From Thecaphora thlaspeos (taxonomy: Eukaryota > Basidiomycota > Ustilaginomycetes > Urocystidales > Glomosporiaceae): a DNA stretch of 64,000 nt. Location: the NCBI GenBank assembly GCA_900291925.1, contig UWYS01000029.1:186001-250000 (forward strand), written 5' to 3'. This document shows positions 1 to 8,914 of the stretch, one piece after another (position 1 is the stretch's first letter; each line of letters starts with the position of its first letter). The position numbers and the translations under genes are program-made. The notes under the pieces were generated by a model that was not told the origin of the DNA, did not search any database, and saw only the letters and a list, made by a program, of their open reading frames with translations.

Positions 1-400
1 CTCGGCGGCGCCGCCTTGCCTGCTTGCGGCAGCCTGATGCCTGGTGGCTAGGCTGGCTTGGCATCACATCGTTCTCCCGCCCTGCCCGCTGCCTGTGCAT
101 CAGCTGGCTGCCCGATCACGACAGCGCCCGGCGGCCCACCCCGCACGTAAAAGCGGCCCGTGCGCAGTCAGGTGGGGTGCGCAGTCGAGCACAGCCGGAC
201 TTTGGCTAAGGCCGAACGGAACAATAAATCAAAAATGGCTTCTTTCTTTTGGCCTCTTATTCCCAGCTCCCTTCTACTTCACCTGACCTCCCTGCAGTCG
301 AGCTTTCATCGTCGACCAGAGGCCTGCGCTGGTTAAATCGCAAGAGATGTCGCATTGGATCCACAATATAATAGTAAATTTTGTTGACCGCTTATGTTAA
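1..400. other. gene-free stretch at window edge
   Basis: No gene is supported here. Short open frames exist, but none has a recognisable domain or splice pattern. The left part is GC-rich and the part just before the tRNA is AT-rich. Confidence 0.5.
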
Positions 401-502
401 GCATTGATAGTGTAGGGGTATCATGAGTCGTTGCCACACATTGTCTAGCGTCTGACGACCAAGCGATTCGACTCGACCGGGGTTCGAGTCACTGTCAATG
501 CA
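401..502 (+). tRNA. tRNA-Gly(GCC) with intron, possibly degenerate
   Basis: A perfect 7-bp acceptor stem forms between GCATTGA (401-407) and TCAATGC (495-501), with discriminator A at 502. The anticodon stem AGTCG pairs with CGACT near 468-472. The loop starts TTGCCA, giving anticodon GCC at 433-435, and an insert of about 30 nt after position 37 is read as an intron. The T-loop TTCGAGT is present, but the T stem (CGGGG/CACTG) has one mismatch and one wobble. The gene could therefore be slightly degenerate. Confidence 0.6.
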
Positions 503-860
503 CTTATTCTTTTATCTTGTTGCTATCGCTCATCTTCTCGTTCTTGTGTGAGATGGTGTGAATCGCAGGCAGAGAACGAGGGTCTTGCCCCCGACGATGC
601 TACACCATTCAAACTTATCACTGATGCGAGAATCCAGCGGATACACTACAGCAGAAGGTAACACGCAAAGGAGCTGAGAGACGGGCTTCTATTGTCCTCG
701 CGGGCTTAGGGCATATTCATTATTCAGATCACAGCATTCTAGGTAACATGACAGAGGCAGCGATGACTCAAAGAGTCAGCTGTCGCCCTTGTACGACGAA
801 GCGAAAGTCGATCTTACAACCCGCTGGGATGCTCACCTCTTGGCGACGAATGGGCGAGCG
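503..860. other. intergenic, 3' side of RpiB-like gene
   Basis: Between tRNA-Gly and the stop of the RpiB-like gene. I see no gene in it. The right part should hold the 3' UTR of the minus-strand isomerase. Confidence 0.4.
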
Positions 861-1340
861 TTACTGCGAGGCGGCCTCGTAGGACGAGATGGCTTGGACC
901 TTGGGAGCAGACGCACTTGAAGTGTCGAACTTGTAGCCAAGCCACTCCTTTGCGAGCCTGCGGGCGAGCTCGAGGCCGACGACGCGCTGTCCCATGCAGA
1001 GGACCTGGGCGTCGTTGGAGAGGACGGACCTCTCTACGCTGTACGAGTCGTGTGCGGTGACGGCGCGGACGCCGTTGACCTTGTTGGCCGAGATGGCGAC
1101 GCCGAGACCGGTGCCGCAGATGAGGAGGGCGCGATCCACCTCGCCGGACGCCACCTTGCGGGCCGCGGTGACAGCAACGTGCGGGTAGGCCGTCTTGTCC
1201 GCATTGCTAGGAACGCCGACGTCGACGACCGATTCGACGCGCGGATCGGACTGGAAGTCCTTAAGGATGGCGTTCTTGTACTCGACACCGGCTTCGTCGC
1301 AGCCAAAGGCGATCTTCCACTTCTGCTGAGGGGCCGACAT
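861..1340 (-). CDS. EYI2-like: RpiB/LacAB-family sugar-phosphate isomerase (probable D-erythrulose-4-phosphate isomerase)
   Basis: An intronless 159-aa protein covering the whole RpiB/LacA/LacB fold. The phosphate and active-site loop ICGTGLG contains the likely catalytic Cys75. TAHDSYS carries His97-Asp98, and [11 protein letters not shown] lies near residues 107-117. In the usual GxDHAG motif the His is replaced (GCDEAG, residues 13-18). Family members interconvert pentose or tetrose phosphate aldoses and ketoses. The divergent neighbour is a TIM paralogue, and RpiB plus TIM-like is the isomerase pair of erythritol breakdown in Brucella (EryI/EryH) and Yarrowia (EYI2/EYI1). I therefore favour D-erythrulose-4-phosphate to D-erythrose-4-phosphate over ribose-5-phosphate isomerisation. 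The family is clear from sequence; the substrate is inferred. The start ATG is at 1338-1340, and no targeting signal is seen, so it is probably cytosolic. Confidence 0.9.
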   Translation of the reverse strand: MSAPQQKWKIAFGCDEAGVEYKNAILKDFQSDPRVESVVDVGVPSNADKTAYPHVAVTAARKVASGEVDRALLICGTGLGVAISANKVNGVRAVTAHDSYSVERSVLSNDAQVLCMGQRVVGLELARRLAKEWLGYKFDTSSASAPKVQAISSYEAASQ

Positions 1341-2178
1341 GGTGTGACTGTGCGCTTGTGTGCTTGTGTGTGCGTGCGAAAGAGTGGTGTGTGCGTCTAG
1401 GTAGTAGCCTGTTGTGCATTGCTCGATAGGATGTGGATGAGGAAGAGGAGAGTTGAATGGCGCGAGAGGGAAGGGAAGGGTGAGCGTGTTTAGTTATAGG
1501 CGTGGAAGGCGCGACGCTTGAGGCTGGGTAGTGCGGCGTCTTGTTTCGGTGTGGCGAAGAACGGGCCTCCGGCCAAGGCTAATTCTGCCGGGCATGGCCA
1601 TAGTGCGGAGGAAAGAAGCAGGCAGGCAGGCAAGCAAGCGAACCTGGCCCCTGCGGTGCGTCTTATGTGCAGCCCGGCCCTTGGCGGTGGCAAGGCAGGC
1701 AGGCAGGCAGCTGGCCGCCGTGGCTGGGCTGAAAAGGCCGAGCTTCCTTCGGCCTCTTTAAGCGCGGCTCTCGGCTGGCTGGCTTCGTCGGCCCCGCTCC
1801 CCGGACCAGCAGCAGCGCGAAGGGCGGCCAGCAGGCAAGCGCCTGTGCGTAGGTACTTCATGTCTCTCTGGAAGAGGCCGGCCTGCCAGTACAGCCTTGC
1901 GCTCGGGGATCACGCAACAAACTACACCGTAAAGTAACGCCGCTCTCCACACGCTTCGGCCGGCTGGGCCTGCGTTTTAGAGCTGGGACACCTCGATTCT
2001 CTCGCTCCCTTGACCTCCATTCACCATCGATACACAGCTCACGACATCCGCGACCGACCCCGACTCGACAGCATACAACTCTCGCCCGGCCTCCACCCGG
2101 TCTCCGCTCTTACGCACGTAACGCGCACACCGCGCCCCTCCGGCTTATCGTCTCGAGGCGCCCTTCCCCTATCTCGAT
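1341..2178. promoter_or_regulatory. shared divergent promoter of the isomerase pair
   Basis: An 838-bp region between two divergent ATGs, so both promoters must lie here. It contains GGCA tetranucleotide runs (about 1618-1635 and 1697-1712). The last 180 bp before 2179 are pyrimidine-rich, as in other leaders of this window. No specific operator could be identified. Confidence 0.55.
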
Positions 2179-3045
2179 ATGTCTACCTCGACCACCTCCT
2201 CGAACTCGTCCGGGCGGAAGCCGCTCGTCGGCGTCTCGTTCAAGATGTACTTTGACGTCCCAAAGACGCACGCCTACATCAAGGAGACGCTCTCGCTGCT
2301 CTCGTCGACCCTACCCACGCTCGAAAGGGAGACCGACGTCTTCGTCATCCCTGACTTTGTCACGCTGGCCTCGACCAAGGCGCTCATCGACGCCGCCGCT
2401 GTCGCCTCGCCGTCCGCCCAGTCGCCCGCGCTGCTGCTCGGGGCCCAGGATGTTCACTCGAGCGACTTCGGAGCCTTTACCGGCGAGGTCTCACCCGTCG
2501 TCCTCTCGCAGATCGGCGTCCGCTTCGTCGAGATCGGCCACGCCGAGCGCCGCCGCCTCTTTCACGAGACCGACGACGATGTCTCGAAAAAGGCCCGCGT
2601 CGTCTCGGCCAACGGCATGACGCCGCTCGTCTGTGTTGGCGAAGTCTCTCGGCCTGCCAACGAGGCCACCATTGCGCCGCAGGAGCTGGAAGAGACCGTC
2701 CTCGCAGAGGTGTGGACGCAGATCCGCCCGGTGCTCGAGGCCGTCGGTGACGGCGACGAGGTCGTCCTTGCCTACGAGCCCGTCTGGGCCATTGGCGCCG
2801 CCGAGCCAGCGCCGGCAGAGTACGTCGTCAAGGTGACCCAGGCGATCCGGCGCAAGTTCAACGCCGAGTATGGCTCGAGGCGGACTGATGCGAGTATGCG
2901 CATCCTCTACGGCGGCAGCGCCGGTCCGGGCCTTTTTGAGAAGCTCAAGGACGGCGTGGAGGGCCTCTTCCTGGGCCGCTTCGCGCACAAGCCAGAGGCC
3001 TTCGTAGAGACAATCAAGGAGATCGCTGGTGTCAAGCAGGCGTAG
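2179..3045 (+). CDS. EYI1-like: triosephosphate-isomerase-family protein (probable erythrulose-1-phosphate isomerase)
   Basis: An intronless 288-aa TIM-barrel protein, slightly longer than housekeeping TIM (about 250 aa) because of a short Ser/Thr-rich N-terminus and an insert near residues 75-85. The catalytic residues are retained: Lys22 (SFKMYF), His121 (EIGHAERR) and Glu200 (AYEPVWAIG). Loop 8, YGGSAGPG, is also present. The canonical GNWKMN is changed to GVSFKMYF, so the Asn and Trp next to the catalytic Lys are replaced. This suggests a paralogue with another substrate, as in EryH/EYI1 isomerases acting on L-erythrulose-1-phosphate. It diverges from the RpiB-like gene. The family assignment is firm, the substrate is inferred from motif drift and pairing. 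An orthodox TIM should exist elsewhere in the genome. Confidence 0.9.
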   Translation: MSTSTTSSNSSGRKPLVGVSFKMYFDVPKTHAYIKETLSLLSSTLPTLERETDVFVIPDFVTLASTKALIDAAAVASPSAQSPALLLGAQDVHSSDFGAFTGEVSPVVLSQIGVRFVEIGHAERRRLFHETDDDVSKKARVVSANGMTPLVCVGEVSRPANEATIAPQELEETVLAEVWTQIRPVLEAVGDGDEVVLAYEPVWAIGAAEPAPAEYVVKVTQAIRRKFNAEYGSRRTDASMRILYGGSAGPGLFEKLKDGVEGLFLGRFAHKPEAFVETIKEIAGVKQA

Positions 3046-3325
3046 AAGACGTTAGCATTGTCGCTCCACTCCTGTAGTCACGCACTCTCCCGGCGCCGAT
3101 GTTCATATTGTCACGGGATCCCGCACCTACACGCCAGACCAGATTCCCTAAGACAGAGCCCGCCGGCCTTGCCCTTGCTCGCTCACTTGTCGGCACCAGC
3201 GACGAGCGATCAAAACGGTTTCCCAGACATTGCTGTATCAGCTATCAGTGCGTTTGTGTGTGTGCGTGCGCGGACAGAGATCGCTATTGGTAGAGTACGG
3301 TTCAATTGCATCTGTTGCGAGATCC

Positions 3326-4138
3326 TTAGGGCTCCTTGACGGTCATCTCTCCGTCCTTGAACTGCTTCGCCCACTGTTGGATCAAATGCATGATGGATGA
3401 CGGTGGGAAGATGGAGGAGGTAATCAAGCACGCCTATCAGCTTGGTGCTCTGACGAGATGTGAGGAAAACTGGAACTCAAGCGGTGGGTGCTTTGGTGAA
3501 CTCACGGCCATGGAAGGGATCGGCTTTGCTGGTGGGTTGTGTCGCCACTGTTGATTTGTCCAAATTTACGGCATAGATCAAAGATAGCACTGTCATATCA
3601 GCGGGAAGAGCTCCGCCTGTGCACCCCTCCGAAGCAGCGACGTCCTGCTGCCACATGTGGCCGGCCGGCTTGCTCTCCATCTGTGAGCAAGCGAGCGGGT
3701 GTGACCACGTCACGCTACGCACTTCTCGGTCTGCGCTGTAGGACCAGACTCCGTATGTGGCGACAGCGATGCCGACAGCGCAAACGGTGGTGTTCGAGAC
3801 CCAGTTCTTGGGACTAGACGGCGACGTGCGCATGCAAAGGGTACGAGAGTAGCGGTGCAGAAGATGAGCTGGTCTGCGGCAACGGTCATGTTCTCCCACC
3901 AGGCTCTCTGAGGGCTCTACTTACCGGGTCCACCAGCCACCAGCGGGCGACCAAACTTCTTTGGGATAGGGGTATCTCGGTCCGGCGCCCTGGACGAGGA
4001 AAGCGGTGGCGGAAACGTGAGCGGAAGGGAAGCAGAGGCAAAGGCCGACAAGGGAGTTTGTCAATCGGGGACGGTTGCCACACCAGGTCGGCCGGGAGAA
4101 ACGCGAGGGCTGAGGCTGGTCCTCCGGGTGCTCACCAT
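3326..4138 (-). CDS. small single-pass membrane protein (82 aa, five exons), probably mitochondrial
   Basis: Assembled from five exons on the minus strand: 4136-4138 (only the ATG), 3925-3989, 3813-3723, 3547-3506 and 3373-3326. All introns are GT-AG and all phases match, giving 82 residues. It begins MGAGPRYPYP and has KEVWSPAGGWW (about residues 11-21). One hydrophobic segment follows (about residues 32-48, VCAVGIAVATYGVWSYS). The C-terminal motif is PIPSMAWAKQF. The small size, the single TM and the aromatic motif before it resemble small fungal inner-mitochondrial-membrane or respiratory-complex accessory proteins. I cannot name the family. The frame continuity across four introns is the main support. 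It diverges from EMC2 over 364 bp. Confidence 0.75.
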
Positions 4139-4502
4139 TGTATCGATGTGCTGTAGAGTGGGGGGGAGGGAAGCGGATGCGGCGTGGTAGAAGATGGCCA
4201 GGCAGGTACGATGGCGGTGGGGAGGTCGTGGATCTGGGGGCCGCCCGCCCGCCCGTGACGCTTCGCGAAAGCGGCCACCTGAGGGCGGGCAGGGGTAGAA
4301 GTTCGGATCCGCGTCCAGAAGCACAGGCGGCGTCGGGTCGGCCGGCATCTGTCGCGCGACAAAAGGCCGCCGCTCGCTCGGTCCACCGCCATGCAGTGTT
4401 GGTCAAGGAAGACCGCCCGCTCTTCCTCCTCCTTCTCTTCCTCCTCCTCACCTGGACCGCCAACACCTACCTCACACAGCTTCGTACACCCTCGCACACA
4501 GC
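4139..4502. promoter_or_regulatory. divergent promoter, small membrane protein / EMC2
   Basis: 364 bp between two divergent start codons, so both promoters overlap here. A pyrimidine run (about 4418-4450) precedes the EMC2 ATG. No canonical TATA box is seen. Confidence 0.5.
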
Positions 4503-6065
4503 ATGGCGACCCTATCTTTGGATGCACCCCTCGTCGGCGACCCCGATGCCAACCCTAGAGCGGCGCTCCAGTGGCTCGCAAAGCAGAGACAGTGAGCACG
4601 TTCTTCTCTGCCAGACAGGGCGGACAAGCCCCAATGTTGATGGCGTACCCGGGCTCTTGTCTCCCTCCTATCCCTGCTTCCCTGCTTTTCTGCTTCGCAC
4701 TTTCAAATGACCGTCAGCGAACCCACAAGACAGCCGTACGATGTCGTCCAACGTGGAGAGCTCGTCCTTTCGCAGTCGTCGCTCGTCTCTTCGCTCTCCC
4801 AGGACGAGCTATGGGCTTTTCTCGAGCAGGTTGGGGCCGCCGCAATCGAAATGGGACGCTGGGAGCTGGCGGAGCCGTGCATCTCTCGCCTTCAGTCCCG
4901 CTTCCCAGCCTCGGTCCGCGTCAAGTGTCTCCACGGCATGCTCCTCGAAGGCAAGGGCGAGTTCAGCAAAGCCCTCACCTTCTATGAGTCGGAACTCGAG
5001 CAGGACGGCACCGCGGTCGTAAGTACAGTACTTCGCTGCGCACGCTTACTCACACGCACGTAGTCACGTGCACACGCAGCTCATCGTACACATGCTGACA
5101 TTGTGAGCGCCCCTTCGTCTGTGGCCCCCCTCCCCGCCTGAACACGGAAATGTCGATTCGTTGGCTACAGACGCTCTCTAGAAGGCTGGTGGCAACATTG
5201 CGAGCGCTTCCAGCCTCTCATCCACGAGGAGGGCCTCAGAAAGCACTCGAGGCTCTCAACAAGCACCTAGACACGTTCTACCAAGATCCAGAAGGCTGGC
5301 AAGAGCTGGCAGAGATGTATGCCGAACTCGGACAGTGGGTTCTTGCCATCAACCCCTCCTTTCCCCGGCCCCCGTCCTCCCTTCTTCCTTTCCTCTTCGC
5401 GTCTCGGCAATCTCCTACAATGGCGTTTGCGCTCGCCTTGCTGACCTGGTCAGTTGCTTTTGCGCTCGCCCGTCCGTCTTCCCTCGTCCTCCACCAGATA
5501 CCAGCAATCCGCCTTTGCGTTGGAGGAGCTGCTGCTCCTCGTGCCGCAGAACTCTTTCTTCCAGCTCAAGCTTGCAGAGACGCTCTACACAGCCGGACTG
5601 ATCGCGCGCAGCTACAAGTCTTACCTCCGCGTGTTGGAGATGTGCAAGAGCGACGAGGGCCTCGTTGATGGAAGCGCCAACGGTCCGTGGCTCAGGGCTC
5701 TTTGGGGCACAAAGATGGTATGTGGGCGCCGACACAGCACGCATGCCTGTACTCAGTCGACGGGACCACGCCTGGGTATGGTTACGCTGACGCGGGATCC
5801 GATCGATCTTTCCGTATGTTCCTACTGCGCTCTTCTCCAGTGCACCTCGAAGTTCATCTCGCAGCCGACGCAACTCTCGACCAAAGATACGTCGTCAATA
5901 ACGAGCGCCGGCATGGAGGACATCTCGCTGGACAGGGTCAAGGCTATCGACCAGCTAGTCACGCGGTTGATCCTGGACAAGGTTTACGCGCCGCCACTGT
6001 CGGCGCAGAGCAGCGATCGGGCAAAGCAGGTCCGCGAGGTCGTCAGGAAGGTGCTCAGTACTTGA
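4503..6065 (+). CDS. EMC2: ER membrane protein complex subunit 2 (TPR protein)
   Basis: Five exons (4503-4591, 4718-5018, 5171-5334, 5498-5717, 5841-6065) give 332 aa with all phases consistent. The protein is helical and TPR-like. Diagnostic stretches include KALEALNKHLDTFYQDPEGW followed by ELAEMYAELGQYQQSAFALE and ELLLLVPQNSFFQLKLAETL, which match the Emc2/TTC35 pattern of consecutive TPRs. EMC2 is the cytosolic scaffold of the EMC, which inserts tail-anchored and multipass proteins at the ER. Length fits the family (about 290-340 aa). There is no signal peptide or TM, as expected. The exon 2/3 junction has several possible acceptors; the one after 5170 keeps the frame and alignment. Confidence 0.88.
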
Positions 6066-7056
6066 TGAACAACTGTCCCTGCGCCCCACTGGACATCGCA
6101 CTCTGCACCTCAGCTGTATACCTCTCCAGCTTTCTCTTCCTTTCGCAGAGCGGCATAAGTCAGACGCCTTTCTTCAACCCTTCTGACCACCCCTGTGCGC
6201 CACGTCCCAGCTATCTGAAGCCAGGTTCATGCGGCATTGTCACACAGTGCCCTTTCTCGTATCGTAGGTGCACGAGGTGGGCTGATTGTCCGTTTGAGGG
6301 GCCTATCGGCTGCGCCAGGAAGCCGGACGTTGCGCATGGAAAAGAGTCGCCGAGCAAGTTCGCGGATGTTGCCAAGCGTCGTTCCAGACAAACGCCTTCG
6401 AGAGGTGGGGGTTCGGCGCCCACACAACGCCCATCGGCTGGTGGGAGAGCTCAAGATGAGGCATGTGATGTTGGGGTCGCTCCATCGATCCATCGCCGCC
6501 GACCCAGTCCTGGTCTCCGCAACAAGAGAGGCGCCGAGCAACGGTTTCAGCCCACCTCGATTACCCACCTCGACGCCATTCGCTTTCAGCCCACCTGGTT
6601 TCCGTACATACTCGGCCCACCTTGATATTATTCGCTTTCAGCCCACCTCGACACTGTTTAGGAGGTCCCCGATGGCTTCCGAGCTTCCGAGATGAAATGT
6701 GGGTTTGCCAGCTTCTTTGCCTATCACGGCGTGGGAAAGGTGGTTCACCTTCCCACCGGGGTTGGGGGCAAAGCTCGAATGCTGCTGGCATTGGACATAG
6801 GGAGGTTGTGGTGGCTTGAGAAGGTTTCTCTCCAAGAGAAGACAGACTCTTGCAGTCGTAAGCAAGGCCACAGCTCAAGCATAAGTACCGCTTCGCTCTC
6901 GCTCTCCCCGTCCCCTCTTTTCTCACACATTCAAACACCCATCAAATCATTTTCTCATCTCTATATTCCCATCTCCTTTGAATCTGTCAAATACAACACT
7001 CGACAGTCTTCCTGCTTCGTAGACACGGCGCAACACATTCGTTACCTCAACTCGAC
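6066..7056. other. intergenic with degenerate TTTCAGCCCACCT repeats
   Basis: No gene is supported. The motif TTTCAGCCCACCT recurs at about 6544, 6582 and 6631, with an inverted copy AGGTGGGCTGA at about 6274. The part before 7057 should hold the promoter and leader of the secreted Gly-rich protein. An open frame runs through 6692-7056, but it has no coding features and is better explained as leader. Confidence 0.4.
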
Positions 7057-7948
7057 ATGGCGCGCATCCATCTCTCCATTGTCTATATTGGCATCGCCCT
7101 TACGATCGCCGTCGCCCTTATGGGTACCTGCGGCGTCCATGCCAGTCCCGATGGCATCTATGGCCAGCTTGGTGAGCCTGAAGACACCTTCCTCTACCCT
7201 TGATGGCTACGGACAAAATTTGCTCATACCTGATATCTTCATCTGTGATGTTGCGACTCCAGGAAAGCGACAAATCTCCGGCAACGGCGTTGGCCGGGGA
7301 AACAGCGGTGGCCAGGGCAACGGCGTTGGCAGTGGCGACGATTATGGCTACAGCGGCGTCCGATTCGAAAACACAGACTCCAAGGTCAGTCTCGCATCAG
7401 CCTTGGCCTGGGATGCGGACAACCAGACCCTGGTGGTCCAGCCGTTGGCGCTGTTTCACTCGTATGAGTTCCGCAACTTCCTGGGGAACCTCTTGAAGAA
7501 CTCCGATCTTCTCAAGAACGTAGCGACACTCCACGGCGTCGATCCACAGTTATATGAACAAGAGTTGCAGGTGCTGCTGGATCACCCTGAAAAAGTCACC
7601 TTCTTGATCCCGTCTACGGCCGATTCGGCTGGTGGCAATGGAGAAGGTACTGAAGTCGGTGGATCTGGAGGTGGATCTGGAGGTGGATCTGGCGGACCAA
7701 GAGCTGGAGGATCCGGCGGAGGATCTGACGGAGGAGCTGGAGGATTTGGCGGTGGCAAAGGCGGAGGATCTGGAGGATCTAGCGCAGGATACGGCAAGGC
7801 CATGAAGAAGCGATCTACTGCCGAAGCTGCGGCAGCTCACCGACGAATGTCGAAGCGCCACGTAGCGAACAACGTCCCGCTTATCGCTCGTGGCGCCGAC
7901 ATGGTCCGACGCCTCGTTGAGGACAACATCGGTCCTGTCCTCGCTTGA
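7057..7948 (+). CDS. secreted Gly-rich protein with Kex2-type sites
   Basis: Two exons, 7057-7171 and 7263-7948, give 266 aa. I chose the start at 7057 because it gives a clear signal peptide (hydrophobic residues about 4-28, cleavage near VHA-S) and a canonical donor GTGAGC at 7172. Splicing places LGKRQISG right after the mature N-terminus, with Kex2-type Lys40-Arg41. The middle part (EFRNFLGNLLKNSDLLKNV) may be helical. It is followed by a Gly/Ser repeat region of GGGSGG type, then dibasic KKR and SKR sites near the C-terminus. I recognise no family. The architecture suggests a secreted, Kex2-processed wall or effector-like protein. Confidence 0.7.
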
Positions 7949-8476
7949 CCTTCCGCCTATACACTGGTTGTATCGCTTCCTGGCTCGGGCCGCCCTTCTC
8001 CCCCCATTCCTCGCTCGCCCTTTACTTTGCGGCCGCTTTGTTGATCCGAACCGCACGACCTTTCCCCGAGAACAGCATTTCTTGTGACATCTTGACGGTG
8101 TCCCCACTCTCTTTGCAGATTTCCGAAGTTCAGCTTTCCTTCGCTCTACATGTGCACTCCAGCCCTCCTCCGTGGTCCGCCGCAACCGTGTTCTTTCGCA
8201 ACGATCATGTCAGCCCTCCCAGTTAGTGTCGCCAGAGCGCGACGCGGGTGGTCTCTGATATTCGGGAGAACGAGGCGGTCACCGGGGGTTCCCCAGCGCT
8301 TGGAAGCGCTGCTGCGCTCGGGCTCCTCTTTACATATCACCTCTAGGCCAACCAGTACAAGAGTCGGTCAACGACCCCTTCCCGCGCTATACGTCCATAT
8401 CGATATGTGCACCGAAGCCGACTTTGAGAACATCGTGTTTTATAATTGTACCTTCTCTTAGTTGCGTTTAACATTG
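7949..8476. other. intergenic, 3' flank of secreted protein gene
   Basis: No gene is supported. It should contain the 3' UTR of the upstream gene and the 5' flank of tRNA-Ser. Confidence 0.4.
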
Positions 8477-8573
8477 GACACTTTGGCCGAGTGGTCAAGG
8501 CGTATCCCTGCTAGATTAGTTCAGTCTAGGATATGCTCGCAAGAGCGCGAGAGTTCGAATCTCTCAGGTGTCG
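8477..8573 (+). tRNA. tRNA-Ser(GCT) with 14-nt intron
   Basis: The acceptor stem GACACTT pairs with AGGTGTC (one G-T wobble), with discriminator G at 8573. The D-arm is GGCCGAGTGGTCAAGGC. The anticodon stem TATCC/GGATA encloses anticodon GCT (8510-8512). A 14-nt intron at 8514-8527 follows position 37. The long variable arm GCTCGCAAGAGC is typical of tRNA-Ser, and the T-arm is GAGAGTTCGAATCTCTC. Confidence 0.93.
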
Positions 8574-8807
8574 AAAGTATACTGCACACTAGTGATAATT
8601 CTCATTTTTTCTCGAGCGTTTTTTGAACCTTGTCGTGTTGTTCCCATCTCGTCTTTCCTTCATATGGGAGGTAGGGGGTAAGCTCACTGGTGTCGCGTCA
8701 AAAAGAGCTTTTGTCCCTGTATGTATGTGTCCGCGGTGAAGAACACAACAATGCGAATGGGAGGGTCGAGAAGATAATGGAGTCAAATCCACCGAGAGGA
8801 AAAACTA

Positions 8808-8914
8808 TGACAACAGTGGGATTCGAACCCACGTCCGAAGATAGCAGAACCCCCAACCACCGGATGCGAGATGCCTCCTTAATGCTACGCCTTAGACCAC
8901 TCGGCCATATTGCC
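8808..8914 (-). tRNA. tRNA-Leu(TAA) with intron
   Basis: On the minus strand the acceptor GGCAATA (8914-8908) pairs with TGTTGTC (8815-8809) through two G-T wobbles, with discriminator A at 8808. The D-arm GGCCGAGTGGTCTAAGGC is class II. The anticodon stem GTAGC/GCTAT encloses ATTAAG, giving anticodon TAA (8881-8879), with an intron of about 31 nt after position 37. The T-arm is GTGGGTTCGAATCCCAC. It converges with tRNA-Ser, 234 bp away. Confidence 0.88.

Noticed and set aside
6692..7056. N-terminal extension of the secreted Gly-rich protein
   Set aside because: The 122-residue extension has leader-like composition and would bury the signal peptide. The ATG at 7057 with the intron at 7172 is better supported.
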